Counted from the stretch's first letter, positions 39,120-51,289 are shown. The stretch: 64,000 nucleotides of DNA from Anseranas semipalmata (GCA_013399115.1 VXAA01005665.1:768167-832166); one strand, 5' to 3'. Notes: generated by a model not told the origin, from the letters alone. Numbers and translations: made by a program.

Positions 39120-39143
39120 GTGTATGTATGTATGTTTGTGTGC
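39089..39143. repeat. compound (TA)n(TG)n(TATG)n microsatellite
   Basis: An alternating TA tract at about 39089-39117 continues into TG and TATG units up to about 39143. It is likely length-polymorphic. Confidence 0.93.
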
Positions 39144-39394
39144 ATGGATATACGCAACTTTTTCCTCTCTGCTAGTAATTTGTGAAACCTACAACATATA
39201 TTTTCTGCTTCAAACTTTGTTTATTTTTTTCTCATTATCTTTCCTTTTTATTTATACAGATTAGAATAGCTCTTGTATTATGCTAGGCTACCTCTTAACT
39301 GGTGTATGAATTGAAATTTATGATTTTCTTTGTACACCATTTGAAAATAAAATGTTGAAAGATTTGGTAGTCATTGGAATTTCCTTTTGACAAA

Positions 39395-39480
39395 TAATGC
39401 TTATTATAATGGGCCTAGAGGTCGCTACGTGTGAGGTACAGTGCTATATAAATGTCTACTATTATTTTTTATTATTGAGT
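39395..39480 (+). repeat. ancient amniote SINE/LINE 3' tail-like sequence
   Basis: 'gggcctagaggtcgctac', then 'tgctatataaatg' and a (TTATTA)-rich end resemble the 3' tails of old amniote L2/MIR- or CR1-L3-related elements ('gcgctatataaatg' plus ATT repeats). The family cannot be named by eye. Confidence 0.35.
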
Positions 39481-41356
39481 AATTTACAATTCCCTGGTCA
39501 GTCAGTGACCCATGTGTGAACGTTTTTGTATACAAGTCAAAGCAGATCTTTTCTTTTACAGAAAAAAAAAATCACGTTCTCATTGCATTATGGTATTCCC
39601 TGACAAAAAGCATTATCATGAGATAATTGATTGTGCTGGAGAATTACAAATGTTGCAGCACTTCCAAGGTCATCTAACCCTCACCAATGTCAGTTACCCT
39701 GTGAGAAGAGTGCTTTGTTCAGAAATAGTGCTATTGCAAAGTGGCTTAACAGGAACACAAAGACGATGTTCAGAATTTGAAAAGGCCATATTTTGAAAGA
39801 TGCTACCTACAAGCAAAAAACATCCTGACAGTAGTAAAAAGTTAGTGAGACACTATGGATGATAAAAACGCTGATGATTAGAAGTTAAGTATCCTTTACT
39901 AAGTTCACATAGTTTGCAGAAAGATACTTTTTAAACAACTTGGATTTATTAAGAGCTGTGGTTTTGTATACCAAGGTGTTCTAGATGCAAAACACGTTTA
40001 AACTCTCTCTAAATCTCAAATACTGAAATCCAGGGTTGTTAACAATTCCAGTAATAATCTGATGACACTTAAGAGGTCAAAATAATTTTGTATAATTGGC
40101 AGGACTTCTGTTGTCCCTGAGTAGATAATGTACTCCAAGTATATTGTGACAGCAATTCAAGCTGAGACAGATTAATTTCTTCAAGTTTATGGCAACAGAG
40201 AGCCTGATAATTGATCTAATTGTGTCGTCAGGGTATCGAGATATAAAGTTAAAACTAGGACCAACCTTGTGTGAAAATGTGTATGTCACATAAAACCAGA
40301 GTGGGGTGCTCCAGTTCGTTTGCTCCTCCATTGAAGGACCGTTTGTCTGCATTCCATATGCTTACACTCCCTGATGAGGCTGCTATTGATAAGAATCAAT
40401 ATCTATTGATAAGAATATCCTTATATGTAACTGATACTGCTATTGCAATTAATATGTGTGTAGTAGGCTTAATGGATTAATGTAAGGATTAATGTAAAAG
40501 CGTATTAGCATCAAAAAGTTACTGCGGGGAAGTTACACTGCTGGGTAGTGCTTTCATTGTATAGCTGCTTCAGCAGTTTTGAAGTTGACTTATATGTACT
40601 ATTTGTTAGTGCCTTTACACGCTTAATGCTCCTACATTGATCTTATGTGTCTAGCAATTACTGATTTTCATAGAAAGACTGTAAAGTTGAGTTCTTTTGT
40701 TTTAGTCCATCTGAAAGATCTGAAAACGGCTTCTTATGAGTACGTAGTCTGCAGAAAGATCTGTATTATTCACGACTAACAAAGGCAATGCAATCTCGCA
40801 GTCAACATATAAGAAAAAAGCGTAGGCTTAGTAATGTTCTGTCACAAAACAAGCAGAAAATATTGTTTTCTGTTTTTCAGCAGAAAATACAGGGAGGACG
40901 TGGCCCATCCTATAGAGGACTTTCTGATCTAGGTGTTACCGTGGTGGGGACGGGTGGGAGATGCAGAAGAGATGCATGAAGCTTCCTTAACGTGATGCAC
41001 CAAGTGGTAGCTTGATTGTGGGGCTTGTCTAAAAACTGTGGCTAGCAGGTCTCCTTTGGAATGGCTGAGTAGTTAGAATTTTTTGTCATGTATTAAACTT
41101 CGGAAAGCTTTTTCTCATTGTGCAAAAAATTACAAATAATCAGGTCCAGCCAAGATACCAAGGAGATTCAGACTTAAAGCTAAGGCGTAAACCACACCTA
41201 TTTGTTCTTTCTCTGGTTTAAATTATTCAGTTTTCTTTATAAAAGCTCTTTAAGGAGTTCTTTTTAAGCACTACTAGAACTATCTTTAAAGAAAATCCTT
41301 AGCAACATACATCTGGAATTTCTGTCATCAGAGGCTTGACAAAAACACTGGTTTTT

Positions 41357-41918
41357 GGTCAAGGGAGGTGATCCTCCCCCTCTACTCAGCCCTGGTGAGG
41401 CCACACCTGGAGCATTGTGTCCAGTTCTGGGCTCCCCAGGACAGGAGGGACATGGAGCTCCTGGAGCGGGTCCAGCTGAGGGCTATGAAGATGATTAAGG
41501 GACTGGAGCATCTCTTGTACAAGGAGAGGCTGAGAGAGCTGGGCCTGTTTAGCCCGGAGAAGAGAAGACTGAGAGGGGATCTTATCAATGCGTACAAATA
41601 TCTGAAGGGAGGGTGCCAAGAGGATGGAGCCAGTCTCTTTTCAGTGGTGCCCAGCGACAGGATGAGAAGCAACGGACACAAACTGAAACACAGGAGTTTC
41701 TGGCTGAATATGAGGGGGCACTTCTTTACTGTGAGGGTGACAGAGCACTGGAACGGGTTGCCCAGAGAGGCTGTGGAGTCTCCTTTGGAGATACTCAAAA
41801 CCTGCCTGGATGCGATCCTGTGCAATGTGCTCCAGGTGACCCTGCTTGGCAGGGGAGTTGGACTAGATGATCTCAAGAGGTCCCTTCCAATCTCAAACAT
41901 TTGGTGATTCTGTGATTT
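41357..41918 (+). mobile_element. CR1 LINE, well-preserved 560-bp 3' end
   Basis: Homology starts abruptly near 'caagggaggtgatcctcccc' and runs without obvious gaps through the ORF2 C-terminus ('ctcctggagcgggtccagct', 'tggaacgggttgcccagaga') to the 3' end ('gttggactagatgatctcaa', 'gaggtcccttccaatctc', 'ggtgattctgtgat'). It belongs to a different CR1 subfamily from the 1003-2405 copy, with a distinctive 'ctgggctccccaggacagg' block. Few disruptions suggest one of the younger insertions here. Confidence 0.95.
41368..41907 (+). pseudogene. 5'-truncated CR1 ORF2, C-terminal part, frame still open
   Basis: A 179-codon frame reads without interruption through the C-terminal region of CR1 ORF2 and on into the 3' tail. 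Recognisable CR1 blocks in order are [19 protein letters not shown] (about residues 3-21), [41 protein letters not shown] and [13 protein letters not shown]. The catalytic RT core and the endonuclease are missing, so the product could not support retrotransposition. The frame continues past where ORF2 usually ends ([10 protein letters not shown]), probably because a terminal stop was lost. The apparent ATG is incidental. There is no evidence of a host role. Confidence 0.88.
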
Positions 41919-42424
41919 AAGTGACAAAAATTGGTCTCAGAGTTAAGATCTCTCTACTGTGGAATAGTTTGTGACAGTAGTAGTGTTCGTAATACACAGC
42001 CAGCAAGCAATGGTGAATGAATGATTACAACGTCAGAATTACAGCAGGTAGAGTTTCCAGAATCTGAGGCAATATATTTTTCCATTTGTGTTACTGCCCG
42101 TTTCTTTCTTGTGATACTTTTCTGAGATGTGTCTCCTGGAACCAAGTTCATTGCATCAGCCTTCATCTTTCCCAATTTTCAGCCTTGTTTGCTGTAGTTT
42201 CAAATGATTAACTTTATGAGTACTGTGTTTTGATTAGTGAAACATTGCTATTATTAGCCCACTTCCCAATATAGATTCTGATTACTTTGTTCTAGAGCAT
42301 GACTAGCTCATTGGATTTCTCACTAAAATACTGTAGCATGTCTACTTACATTAAGCAGTTTCTAGATGTTGTACAGATACTTATTTTAACAACTCAAATT
42401 CTGTACTGCAGGGGGATTACACAA

Positions 42425-42512
42425 CTTTACAGATATCGAAAACTGAAGCACAGATGGGTGCAGAGACTCCTGTGTGATTAAGGACCAGTGCAGGCTATGT
42501 TTGACTACCAGA
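42425..42512 (-). mobile_element. MIR-like SINE relic
   Basis: 'tttacagatatcgaaaactg' followed by 'aagcacagatgggtgcagag' parallels the conserved MIR core read in reverse ('tttacagatgaggaaactga' then 'ggcacagagagg'), continuing with degraded similarity to about 42512. MIRs are tRNA-derived SINEs shared across amniotes and inactive for a very long time, so heavy divergence is expected. Confidence 0.55.
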
Positions 42513-44364
42513 CTCTCTCATCCCTGGGAGAACATACCAAATGTTGTTTTTATTCCTCACAACAGGAACTGTGTTACTACTTGGTATCACTACTTATTTA
42601 CAGATAACCGTAATACACTGTGCTACCTGCTTCACTATGACGTTTTTATAGTTTACTTTTAAGTCATTTGTAGCTGTTCCTTACCACGAACAAGATTTCA
42701 TTTTATCTGAACAATTGGCACTCTGAAGGGTAACTGGGAGGATACCAACCCAAGTGGGAGTGGGCAAACTGTGAACTGTCCTGATGCCACTTGAGGCAAG
42801 AGTTTGTGCTGCAGTTACCTGGTTGAATAGGTTGAGAGAATAGGGCTGAGAGTTTCGTGAGGCCCCCTCAGAAAATTCCCTTGTGCTGCTGCTGTCCCTG
42901 CCTTTTTGTGCATTTGGATTGATAACACACAGAACTATGTTATCTGTTGGTTTGGTATATAGAGTGTGAATACCAATTCAAAGGCTAATTTATGTCAGTT
43001 TGGGAATGTAAAAGTGTCACTGTCATGTGCTGATAGGGTCACCGGAGTTGAAATAAGTATCATGAGAATCAGATGTCAGATGCAAACTGTTGAGTTTGCA
43101 ATTAATGTGACTGGAGTTTAGGAATAATTTCACTAACAGGAGCTGTTTAGTGTTTAAGTTAACTTTTAAAATTTCTTGTCATCTTTGATTTATTTTTTAC
43201 ATGCTGTTTTTCCTCATGTATGATTCTTGCGTAGTTATGGAGCTGTACCGATCAAATTGAATTGCCTCTTCTTATTTCTGAAACTTTAATCATAATAGAA
43301 AACTGAGGATTTTCAGGTAGCTAATTATAGTAATTCCTCTTGGTATTACTTGAGGTTTATTTATTTTCATTCTCTTGTCAGATTCACTTTTGTTTTTTCA
43401 TCTGTTCATCCTCCTCTAAAAAACTATTAGCATAGTTGCACCAAAATGGGTGATTTTATCCAACCTCTTGAATATACTTTCATCTCTACTTTGACATAGT
43501 TTAATAGGGGTGTTTGTTGGTCTGGGGAGTCACAGGCTTGATGTCAAGGGTAGGGACGGTGCTGTCCTTGTCTGGATGGTCCTTACATCAGGACTAATGT
43601 AGGGATGGTGTTTTAACTTGCAGTTGTGGAGTGCCACTCTTTGCCACATATCCTGATGCATACAGTAGGATGTGCTTCTACCAGCTCTGGATCTAGTGAA
43701 GAGGACTTGTTTTTTCTGTTCCATTGGCCCTGCAGCCAGTCCTGCATCCTCTCACCTTTAAAAGGGAGCTGTGTGTCGTTCTAGTGGTCAGGCCATGCTT
43801 GTCATTTCATGCAAGCATTTCAGATCTGTTTTTCAATATTAGGTCACTTAATGATGTTGAGCTTCTCTTTTCCTGGTTTATGGATAAACTTCTGGCTGTC
43901 TCATATCCTTCTTATTTGCTTGCTTTCAGTTTTCTCCCAAACCTTTATTTACTCTTGGAAGTTGTTCCTTAGATATTAGTTTGCATGTCATTTTTCTTTA
44001 CAGTAAGTATAGATTTATCATCTCTTTAAAAATCTTAACTATATTGGCTGAACCATCACTATTTTAATTTTCTGTTATTTTAATTAGATTTGATTATCCT
44101 GAATATCACGATTCCTTTTTAAGACATTTGCTATTCTTTTCATGTTATCCTGAAGTGCCAACATCCCTAGAAGATAAATCTCTACTGATTGTTCTGTTTA
44201 GTTACCACATATGTCAACTCATTTTAAGTCACGGAAGTGCTTGACACTAGTTACTGCAAACACTGAGGGAGCTAAGTAAGCCTTCTGAAAGATGACCCAA
44301 TAAAACATCTGTCTTCATATATAATGCTCCACTGAAGTGGAATTTCATTCCATAATGTTTTATG

Positions 44365-44465
44365 ATTGCATAGCACTTTTCATTTCAGAGTGTTTTGCAC
44401 GTTTTATCTGGAGAGTTCAATGAGAATGCAACCATTCTTACTGCCCCTGTGCTACAAAGCTTTAA
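44365..44465. repeat. ancient SINE/LINE tail-like segment
   Basis: 'catagcacttttcatttcag' followed by 'agtgttttgcacgtttta' and 'ccattcttactgcccctgtg' resembles the 'agcgctttaca..ttattatccccattttaca' region common to ancient amniote core-SINE/L2-type elements. It is strongly diverged. Confidence 0.3.
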
Positions 44466-44918
44466 AGTGAAGAAGGCTTTCACAACAACTAACAGAAAGT
44501 AATATTGCTTTTGCCCTCAATATTGCTAAACTTTTGGCCAAGAATCAGCACTTCTAACAAACATTCTTCATCTCCTTCCAGAAGAGGAAGGGAAATGATA
44601 GGAAGTTGTCCATCCTGATTGAAGCTGCTTATAAGGGATGTCCACATCAAGAAGACTGGGAAGTCTCACACCAGCTGGCAGGTGGATGAAGTCCATGCCA
44701 AGCCACCAAATGACCACATAGACCCACCTTTATCAATGCCAAGTCAGTATGTGTTTTGTGGAATCAAACATGCGTTTTCTCTGCAGTTCTTAAGGTACAG
44801 CAGGCTTTTCCTGTCAAACCTATTGGTAACCAGAGGCAATATTACGAAAACTGAGATCAGAAATCTGAACCAGTCTCACACTGGGACTGTCCCAATAAAT
44901 CATTAGTTTTCTTCAGAA

Positions 44919-44999
44919 AATTAAATATTAAATTAATTTAACATTAAATAATATTTATATTATTAATTTATAATATTAATTTAATATTAAATCAGATAT
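44919..44999. repeat. all-A/T block with 14-bp inverted repeat
   Basis: Nearly 80 bp made almost only of A and T, built from ATTAAT/AATATT units. A perfect inverted repeat pairs 44924-44937 with 44975-44988 across a 37-bp spacer, so the block could extrude a hairpin. Confidence 0.85.
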
Positions 45000-46060
45000 T
45001 GTGAGTATTTTCTGTCATTTCTTTGTCTCTTAAATTCTCCTTCCCCATCCTTAATATGTCAGGTAATATTAATCACTTTCTAAAATGTGTTTATGCCTTT
45101 GGCTGTGCAGGCGTTTTGAAAATACATATTGATGTGTCCCTTTCTCAACGGTTAACATTCCCTGCTCCTTAGTCTTGTGATTTTTCCCCAAAAACTTGGT
45201 ACTGCCCAAAACCTCATTTTCCCTAGCCACATCTGCTTCATCTTCACTTTTGTCTTTCATAGATTTCATCCCTTTTATTTCAGTTTGAAGGGCAGATATT
45301 CCAGTGTCTTTTCTCCTTATCATGCTGAATTTTGATAAATCAGTGTGAACCCAGCTATTTGTTCATGTATCTACACATTAAGATTTTGACATTATTGCTG
45401 AGTTAGACTTGCAATTTCCCAATGACAGAGGTCACAGAGGCTGTAAGTCAAGTTCATAGAAATGTCTGTGGAGTTCTGCATTAGTGTACTCTGACACCTT
45501 GATCCACCATGTCTGTCTAAAGCTCTCCTTTATGGACAAAAATACACCCAAATCCACTTTGTGTTTGTGCTTTCAAACACATTATAGCTTCAAATGAATG
45601 TCTTTTCCGTAACTGAAATCTTTCGATATCATACAGCAAGACTTAAGCCTGTATTGTGAATGTACTTTTTCCCTGGTCTTTCATTGCAAGCTGGAGTAAA
45701 CTACATTAGTTTCCTCACAACTGTATTGCGTCTACTGATAGGCCACCATCCTGCACAGCTTTGTTGGAGAATCAGAAGCTTCTGTTGCAAACTGTCACTT
45801 GGCCATTCACTTGTCATGTTTTAGTAAGCTCCTTGCAAAAGGAGAAGTTGCCTAAAAACAGTATAGCTTGAGATGAGTCTTTTGCTCACAAAGTGTTTTA
45901 GAGCAAGAAAAACCTCTCAAAGTAAACTGTTTGTACTTAGCTTTTCCTCTTACTGTTATGTTAACCTTCTCTTTTTCAGAGACTGGCTGAGTAGGGGAAA
46001 GATTTAAAGTGGTTGTAGAATGTTTCACAGGAAGAAGCATTAGAAACTTCTTCAAAATCT

Positions 46061-46118
46061 CAAAAAAAAAAAAACAAAACAAAAAACCAACAACAAAAAC
46101 CAACCAACCAAGCAAAAA
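46061..46118 (+). repeat. A-rich (CAAAA)n/(CCAA)n low-complexity tract
   Basis: Thirteen A followed by CAAAA, CAACAA and CCAA units. It underlies part of a spurious open frame on the minus strand. Confidence 0.9.
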
Positions 46119-48510
46119 AACTTGAAACAAAATATTGTCATTCAGTAATAAAATGCAGAGGATTGCGTTTCTGACAAGCTGCTTTTCCAGCAGAAGCAGC
46201 ATATCTGCTGGATACGTGTTTCTTAAATTTTTCTTTTCCATAAATATTAGTGAAAATATCATCTCAAAAAGCATTTTTACGACCATATTCATGTTTGCCC
46301 TGGCTAGAGGACAGGAATCCATCCCAGAAAGGGAAGCTCATTTTTATAAAATGTTTTCTCAAAAATCAGTCAACTTTGAAAATGTTTGTCATCTTGGCAA
46401 AATATTTAATTTCAGTGAGTGTGGGGAAGGGTTTATAAGATCCATTCAAGCAATATGTTCTGTATCACTATCTTCAAAATAGTACCTATTTAAGCAAAGA
46501 TTAGTTTCACAAATGAAGTTCATGTTATATGCAATTGACAACCTTCATCCAAAGCAAACTCAGGCCTTAACCTAACTCTTTCTGTATCAGTTGTCTAGTG
46601 AGGAAGAGGAGAAGATAAGAAAAAAGCAAATCTGAGATGCAGAAAAAAATAACAGGCCATTTCAGCTGATTGAGAGAACATGAGAACCAGTTTCCTGAGT
46701 TGAAATCTGCAGTCAGTGAAATAAAAGCCCTACCTGTAAACTACAGTAACATTCCCAGAACTGTAAGGTCATGTAGAACAGTCTTTCCAGATATGTGCTT
46801 CACAGGGAGTAGGGGAGTATTTCTCCAGCCTTGCAGGACAGAGATCAGCATAGATCTTCCTTCAACTTCGAGGACAACAGGTAATGAAAATGAAATGATT
46901 CAGAAATCCTTAAGGTTAGCAAGAAAATTAAACATTTTCTTTTTGCCAGTGCAGGTTTCACTCCAGACAGATTTGGTTTTAAAGGTCATGAGAAATGAAT
47001 CTGTTTCCCTTGTCTCCCTTTTTTGTGTCAGCATATTTCTTCTCATTTAACAAGGAAAGAATCTAAACATGCCAGTTAGCCTTTTTTTTTTTTCCTTTAA
47101 GTTATCTTCTAAATATTTTTTTTCAGCGTATTTGTAGTTTGCACAAGAGGATGAATTTGTCCTTTCTGACTATTGGCAAATTAGGTATCAGGCTGGTGGT
47201 GACTTTACTGTAAGTGAGGACCTTTAGATTCTGAAACAAATGAGGTTTCATGTTGAATTGTTTTTGGATTCTGCAGCATCCAACAAGTAATGTGAGCATT
47301 TCTAGAAAATTTTAAATATATAATGAAAATTATTCTAGTTTTTCGTGTGTAAAGTACTCCAGTTAATGACCTCAGTTCTTCAGTCAGTTCGGGTCCCTTT
47401 GTTCTATGAAAGGCCTCCTGTATTGGTCTGAGAGCAGCAAGAGTCACTGTTGGGAGATGCCAGAACAGTGCTTGTTTGTGGAATGCAAAATTTGTCCTTC
47501 CAACCATCCCTCACTACTGCTGAAACGAAAATAGTGTGAAGTATTTTGCAGGTGCTGGAGGTAATGTTGTGGAGCAGCTTCACCTGGAATGAAATTCATC
47601 CATAATTTGAAGTTTCTTATATTATTTCAATCACAAATCAAAATCAAAAAGAGGCAGGCATTTGGTTAGGCTTATTGAGCATAAAAAAGGAATAGAAACG
47701 AATTGGCAAGTAATAGCCAGATAAGAGTAAGGCTTCCCTTTATTACAGAAGTTATGAGGATAGCCATAACAACTCACATTAATTTGAAATGTAGCTGGAG
47801 TCTGTATGATTTAGATAATTTAGAATTTTAATTCACATGGCTTACAAACAGCAGCAGGTAGGAGTTTGGTCATCTGTATTATAATTTTTGCCACACGCAG
47901 CTTTAAAGAAAAAATACAATGAGTATGAAGGTTTTCCCTATTTAACATGTATCAATTGATGAAAACATTCTTACGTACAGAAGCTTTGTAAGACCCTTGT
48001 GATGGACTAACTTATCTTTTCTCTCCTCCTATGTAGAGGAAAAATACTAGTGAGGGTTTCAGAATTTTTTTAGAAAGTAACTAAACTTTACTCCACTATA
48101 TGAAGCATTTTAAAGCTGAAAAAAGATGTCCATCGTTGAAGGCAGGCGAACTGTTTTTTCACATCTTTTAATTACTGGTTGTTATGTTCAGTATCTTGTC
48201 ATGTGATGAGATTCTTTGAATATAATTCATAACATAACAGCAGAGTGCTCTGATATGCATTATGGTGAAGTTCATATGCCTGCATATAATTGAAACCTAT
48301 TTTCCAGTCTTTATGCATTTCAATTCAGAGTTTCACATATTTTATAACAGCCAAAATAGTGTTTTACAGCCTTTACTAGCTATAATTAATTTATCATAAA
48401 TTTCATTTCACGAGTATGACATTGCTGTAATGTGGCATTTAACGTTATCTAAAAGATCTGTTTTATTTGGGCTGGAGAAATAGCATTTTCTATATATGAA
48501 CTTTTATTAT

Positions 48511-48522
48511 TTTTTTTTTTTT
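48511..48522 (+). repeat. T12 run
   Basis: Twelve T followed by 'gcag', which superficially resembles a splice acceptor. No open downstream exon is apparent. Confidence 0.8.
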
Positions 48523-49036
48523 GCAGTAGCTTAAGTGTTAAAGCCTGAAAGGATTTAGAAAGCTGCAGTGAATGTGTTAAGACTGTTAATGAAGCCTCTG
48601 AATCTAAGGACAAAATTAGCTCTCACACCCACGCTGCACAAAGTACAGCAACTGTCTGATAGAATTGCATCATGACTTTTACCTGGGGACACTAGTATTA
48701 TATTCGCTTGAAATGATGAAATTGGGAAGACAGATGTCCCCAAAGGACACTTTAAGGAGCTTGTACCTACATAAGTTGCTTGACAGAAATCCTTGAAATT
48801 TGAATATGAGACCTATGTAAAAATGCTTATTGAGCGTGAGCTACAGATAATTCATTCTATCATGTAATATGTGTTTTTAGAACATACAGTAATATACTTT
48901 TGATGCAGAATAACCTGAGAAAGAAAGAATGAAAGGAAATATTGAAAGCAAGGGCTTTGAACTACTTGATTTTGTTAGTGCAAAGCATAGCTTTGCCATA
49001 TGAGTTTGGTTCCCCAGAATCTAATGCTGGAGAACC

Positions 49037-49049
49037 AAAAAAAAAAAAA
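49037..49049 (+). repeat. A13 run
   Basis: Thirteen A within an otherwise open 115-codon frame at 49000-49347. The homopolymer argues against that frame being coding. Confidence 0.85.
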
Positions 49050-50904
49050 GGGTGGCTACTTGTTTCCTCAATTTCAGAGAGTGGGACTGATGGATGTGGC
49101 TGTAGTCATGGAAAATAAGAATCTCCAAGATCCAGAATATCCTGTTCTTCTCCCCTCTCAGCCCACACAAGCGCCTTCTTTCAGGTGTAGCACAGTGATC
49201 AGGCCCAGCAGATCTGTAAAGAACAAGATCAGGAGGACTGTGAATTCTCCTGGCATCATGCTGCTGCTGATCTTTATCTATTCCTTGCTGATTTTGTCTG
49301 TCCATTTAAACAGCCTTTATTTATGCAAGATCACGAGGACTGAATAGCACTTGGCACTATCCAGCAATGTAGTCTTGGAGCAGAGAAAGTACTACAGGAG
49401 GAAAGAGTGAGTAGAGGGAGCAGTGAAGGAAGAAGAAAATAGGATTCCCAAAGAGCATTGAAATAAAAATATTCTAGGTAGGAAGACATAAGAGAAATGT
49501 ATATACAAATGTGAATGCTTAAGACCGATTGTTGGTATAGAAGCACTAAGTAAAATTACTAATTACAAGAAAAAAAAATACAATTGTAAATGTATTTGAA
49601 CTGTGCATTTTTGCAATAATTTAAATGATCTATCTTCATCCACTTCTCCAGAAATATCCTATAGGTTTTAAACATGAGGGTTTGATGATTATCTGGTACC
49701 TCTATCTTTGATTAACCTCTGTAAGGAATACACTTCTCTCTTATATATCCTCCTATGCAGTTTCACAGAAGGCGTGATTTACTCTAAATATTGTCTGAAC
49801 TCAAATAAAGTAGTTCCCTAGTTCATGACCAGGCTCTGGGTCCCTGATTTTCCATTTTGCATGAATGTTAGCTCATTTCCAAACTTTCTTTTGGAAACTG
49901 AAAACTAAAAATAGCACCAAAAACCATGCAACTGAAGTTTCTGCTGATAATACATGCGAGGAGCCATTCCCAAGAGGTCTTAAGGGTAAAACCACAACAG
50001 TCTGGGTTTTCTCTGTCATTCACAGTCCTCGAACATCACTTTAACAGGTTTGGCACCTTCAGCCATCCCTGTGGCCACTTGCACCCTGGGGCACGCATCA
50101 CATGCCCTGGGTGCCGTACTGATCTGCTGAAGTTAGTTGCCTGAGATACTGAAATCACTTTCAAGTAGGACTCTTTATAAATGCTTTTTCTCAGTTTTCA
50201 TTATTAACTAGGCAATAAATAAGTTTAAATTCTGTGAAATAATTACTGATAAAAAGCAAGAAATGGAATAACTAGAAAATGTGTTTAATTGCACACACAG
50301 GAGGATTTATTTATTTACTCAACAATTGCTGTATATTATGACTTTTGGTATTCATCTTTAGGATTTCTATGGTAAAGACTGAATGACATTCCAATTTCAT
50401 TTACATTGGAAATAGATTGGTTTGGTTTTAACTGCATTTCCATAAAATAAACTACAATATCCTACAACTTAAAACATATACTTAAATCATACCAGTGGAC
50501 ATACGGATTCATTTAAAGGTAAACATGTTTTTATTTTCTGTGTAGGGCATATGGTTTTATATTCCATACCATTTGTTCGTCACCAAATCAGTACTTAAGA
50601 GAGGCTGTCTGTACTGCAACATTGTCTACTACTTTTGAAATACTGCAAGCTATGAAGGAGATCTAAAATAGTGAGAAGAAAGCAGAGTAAAGCAAATGTA
50701 GTATAAAATTTTTATACTGTATCTGATACAACAAATATATAGGATGTAGTTGTCTGTGAGTTTGGCAAGTAAAGGTTACTGTTTTAATAGATTCAAAAAA
50801 ACCTTCAAAACTTGGGGGAAGGGAAGGAGTCAATGTAGTAATTTGGGAGTTTTGTAAAAGGTTTGCCATTGCCTTGCTACGTCTTGTAAAATTAATTCAA
50901 ATTG

Positions 50905-51240
50905 GCTGGGATAAGAGCACGGTAATGTGGATTAAAAACTGGCTGAAAGACTACAAACAAAGGGTGTCTTGAGGGTACCACAGGGATCACTGCTGGAACC
51001 AGTCATTTTTAACGTCTTAATTAATGATCTGGGAGAGAGCGTTAACAACATGCTAGTAAAATTAGCATGCGATACTAAATTGTGTGGGGATAGAAATGTT
51101 TGGAAGTTAAGAAAACCGATACAAGGCCTACAGGGAGATTAGAAAGATAGGCAAAAGTGCCATAGTGAGATTCAACTTCAAGAGAATGCAGCCACTTAGA
51201 TCTTGTGAGGAGAATTTGGGAAACGGATGATATACTTGAA
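50905..51240 (+). mobile_element. divergent LINE reverse transcriptase relic (CR1/L3-like)
   Basis: 'gattaaaaactggctgaaag' corresponds to the WIKNWL block. 'gtaccacagggatcactgct' gives a VPQGSLL-type motif, followed by 'cagtcatttttaacgtctta' (P.IFNVL) and 'attaatgatctgggagagag' (INDLGE). Next, 'aaattagcatgcgatactaa' matches the (F)ADDTKL catalytic block with one Asp replaced by Cys (LACDTKL). A weaker match to 'RFN..K' follows near 51170. It differs from the other CR1 copies here and appears much older. Indels break the frame. Confidence 0.75.
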
Positions 51241-51289
51241 GACACGTAGGTGCAGTTCTGTAGAAGAAAGCGTAGAGCAGGAGTGATAA

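Larger units (their letters stand above)
38698..41356. other. 2.7 kb AT-rich DNA, no gene seen
   Basis: It contains the TA/TATG microsatellite at 39.1 kb, an ancient SINE/LINE-like tail near 39.4 kb and two short direct duplications ('ctattgataagaat' within 40382-40418 and 'ggattaatgtaa' within 40473-40498). The 94-codon frame at 39512-39796 follows an acceptor-like 'cttttacag' but matches nothing recognised. Confidence 0.5.
41919..50904. other. 9 kb AT-rich DNA, no secure gene
   Basis: It contains a MIR-like relic (42.43 kb), an old SINE-tail-like segment (44.37 kb), an all-A/T inverted repeat (44.92 kb) and A-rich tracts (46.06 and 49.04 kb). The longest frames, at 45852-46322 (minus, 156 codons) and 46670-47050 (plus, 126 codons), have no recognisable domains. 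Confidence 0.5.

Noticed and set aside
41382..41927. 181-codon minus-strand open frame
   Set aside because: It is antisense to the intact CR1 ORF2 fragment and its low-complexity Ser/Leu content is a reverse-strand artefact.
45852..46322. 156-codon minus-strand frame
   Set aside because: It runs across an A-rich simple repeat (46061-46118), which translates to a Phe-rich block, and has no family resemblance.
46330..46440. Zinc-finger-like residues (CHLGKIFNFSECGEGF) in a 115-codon frame
   Set aside because: Cys and His spacing does not fit the C2H2 pattern and no tandem fingers follow.
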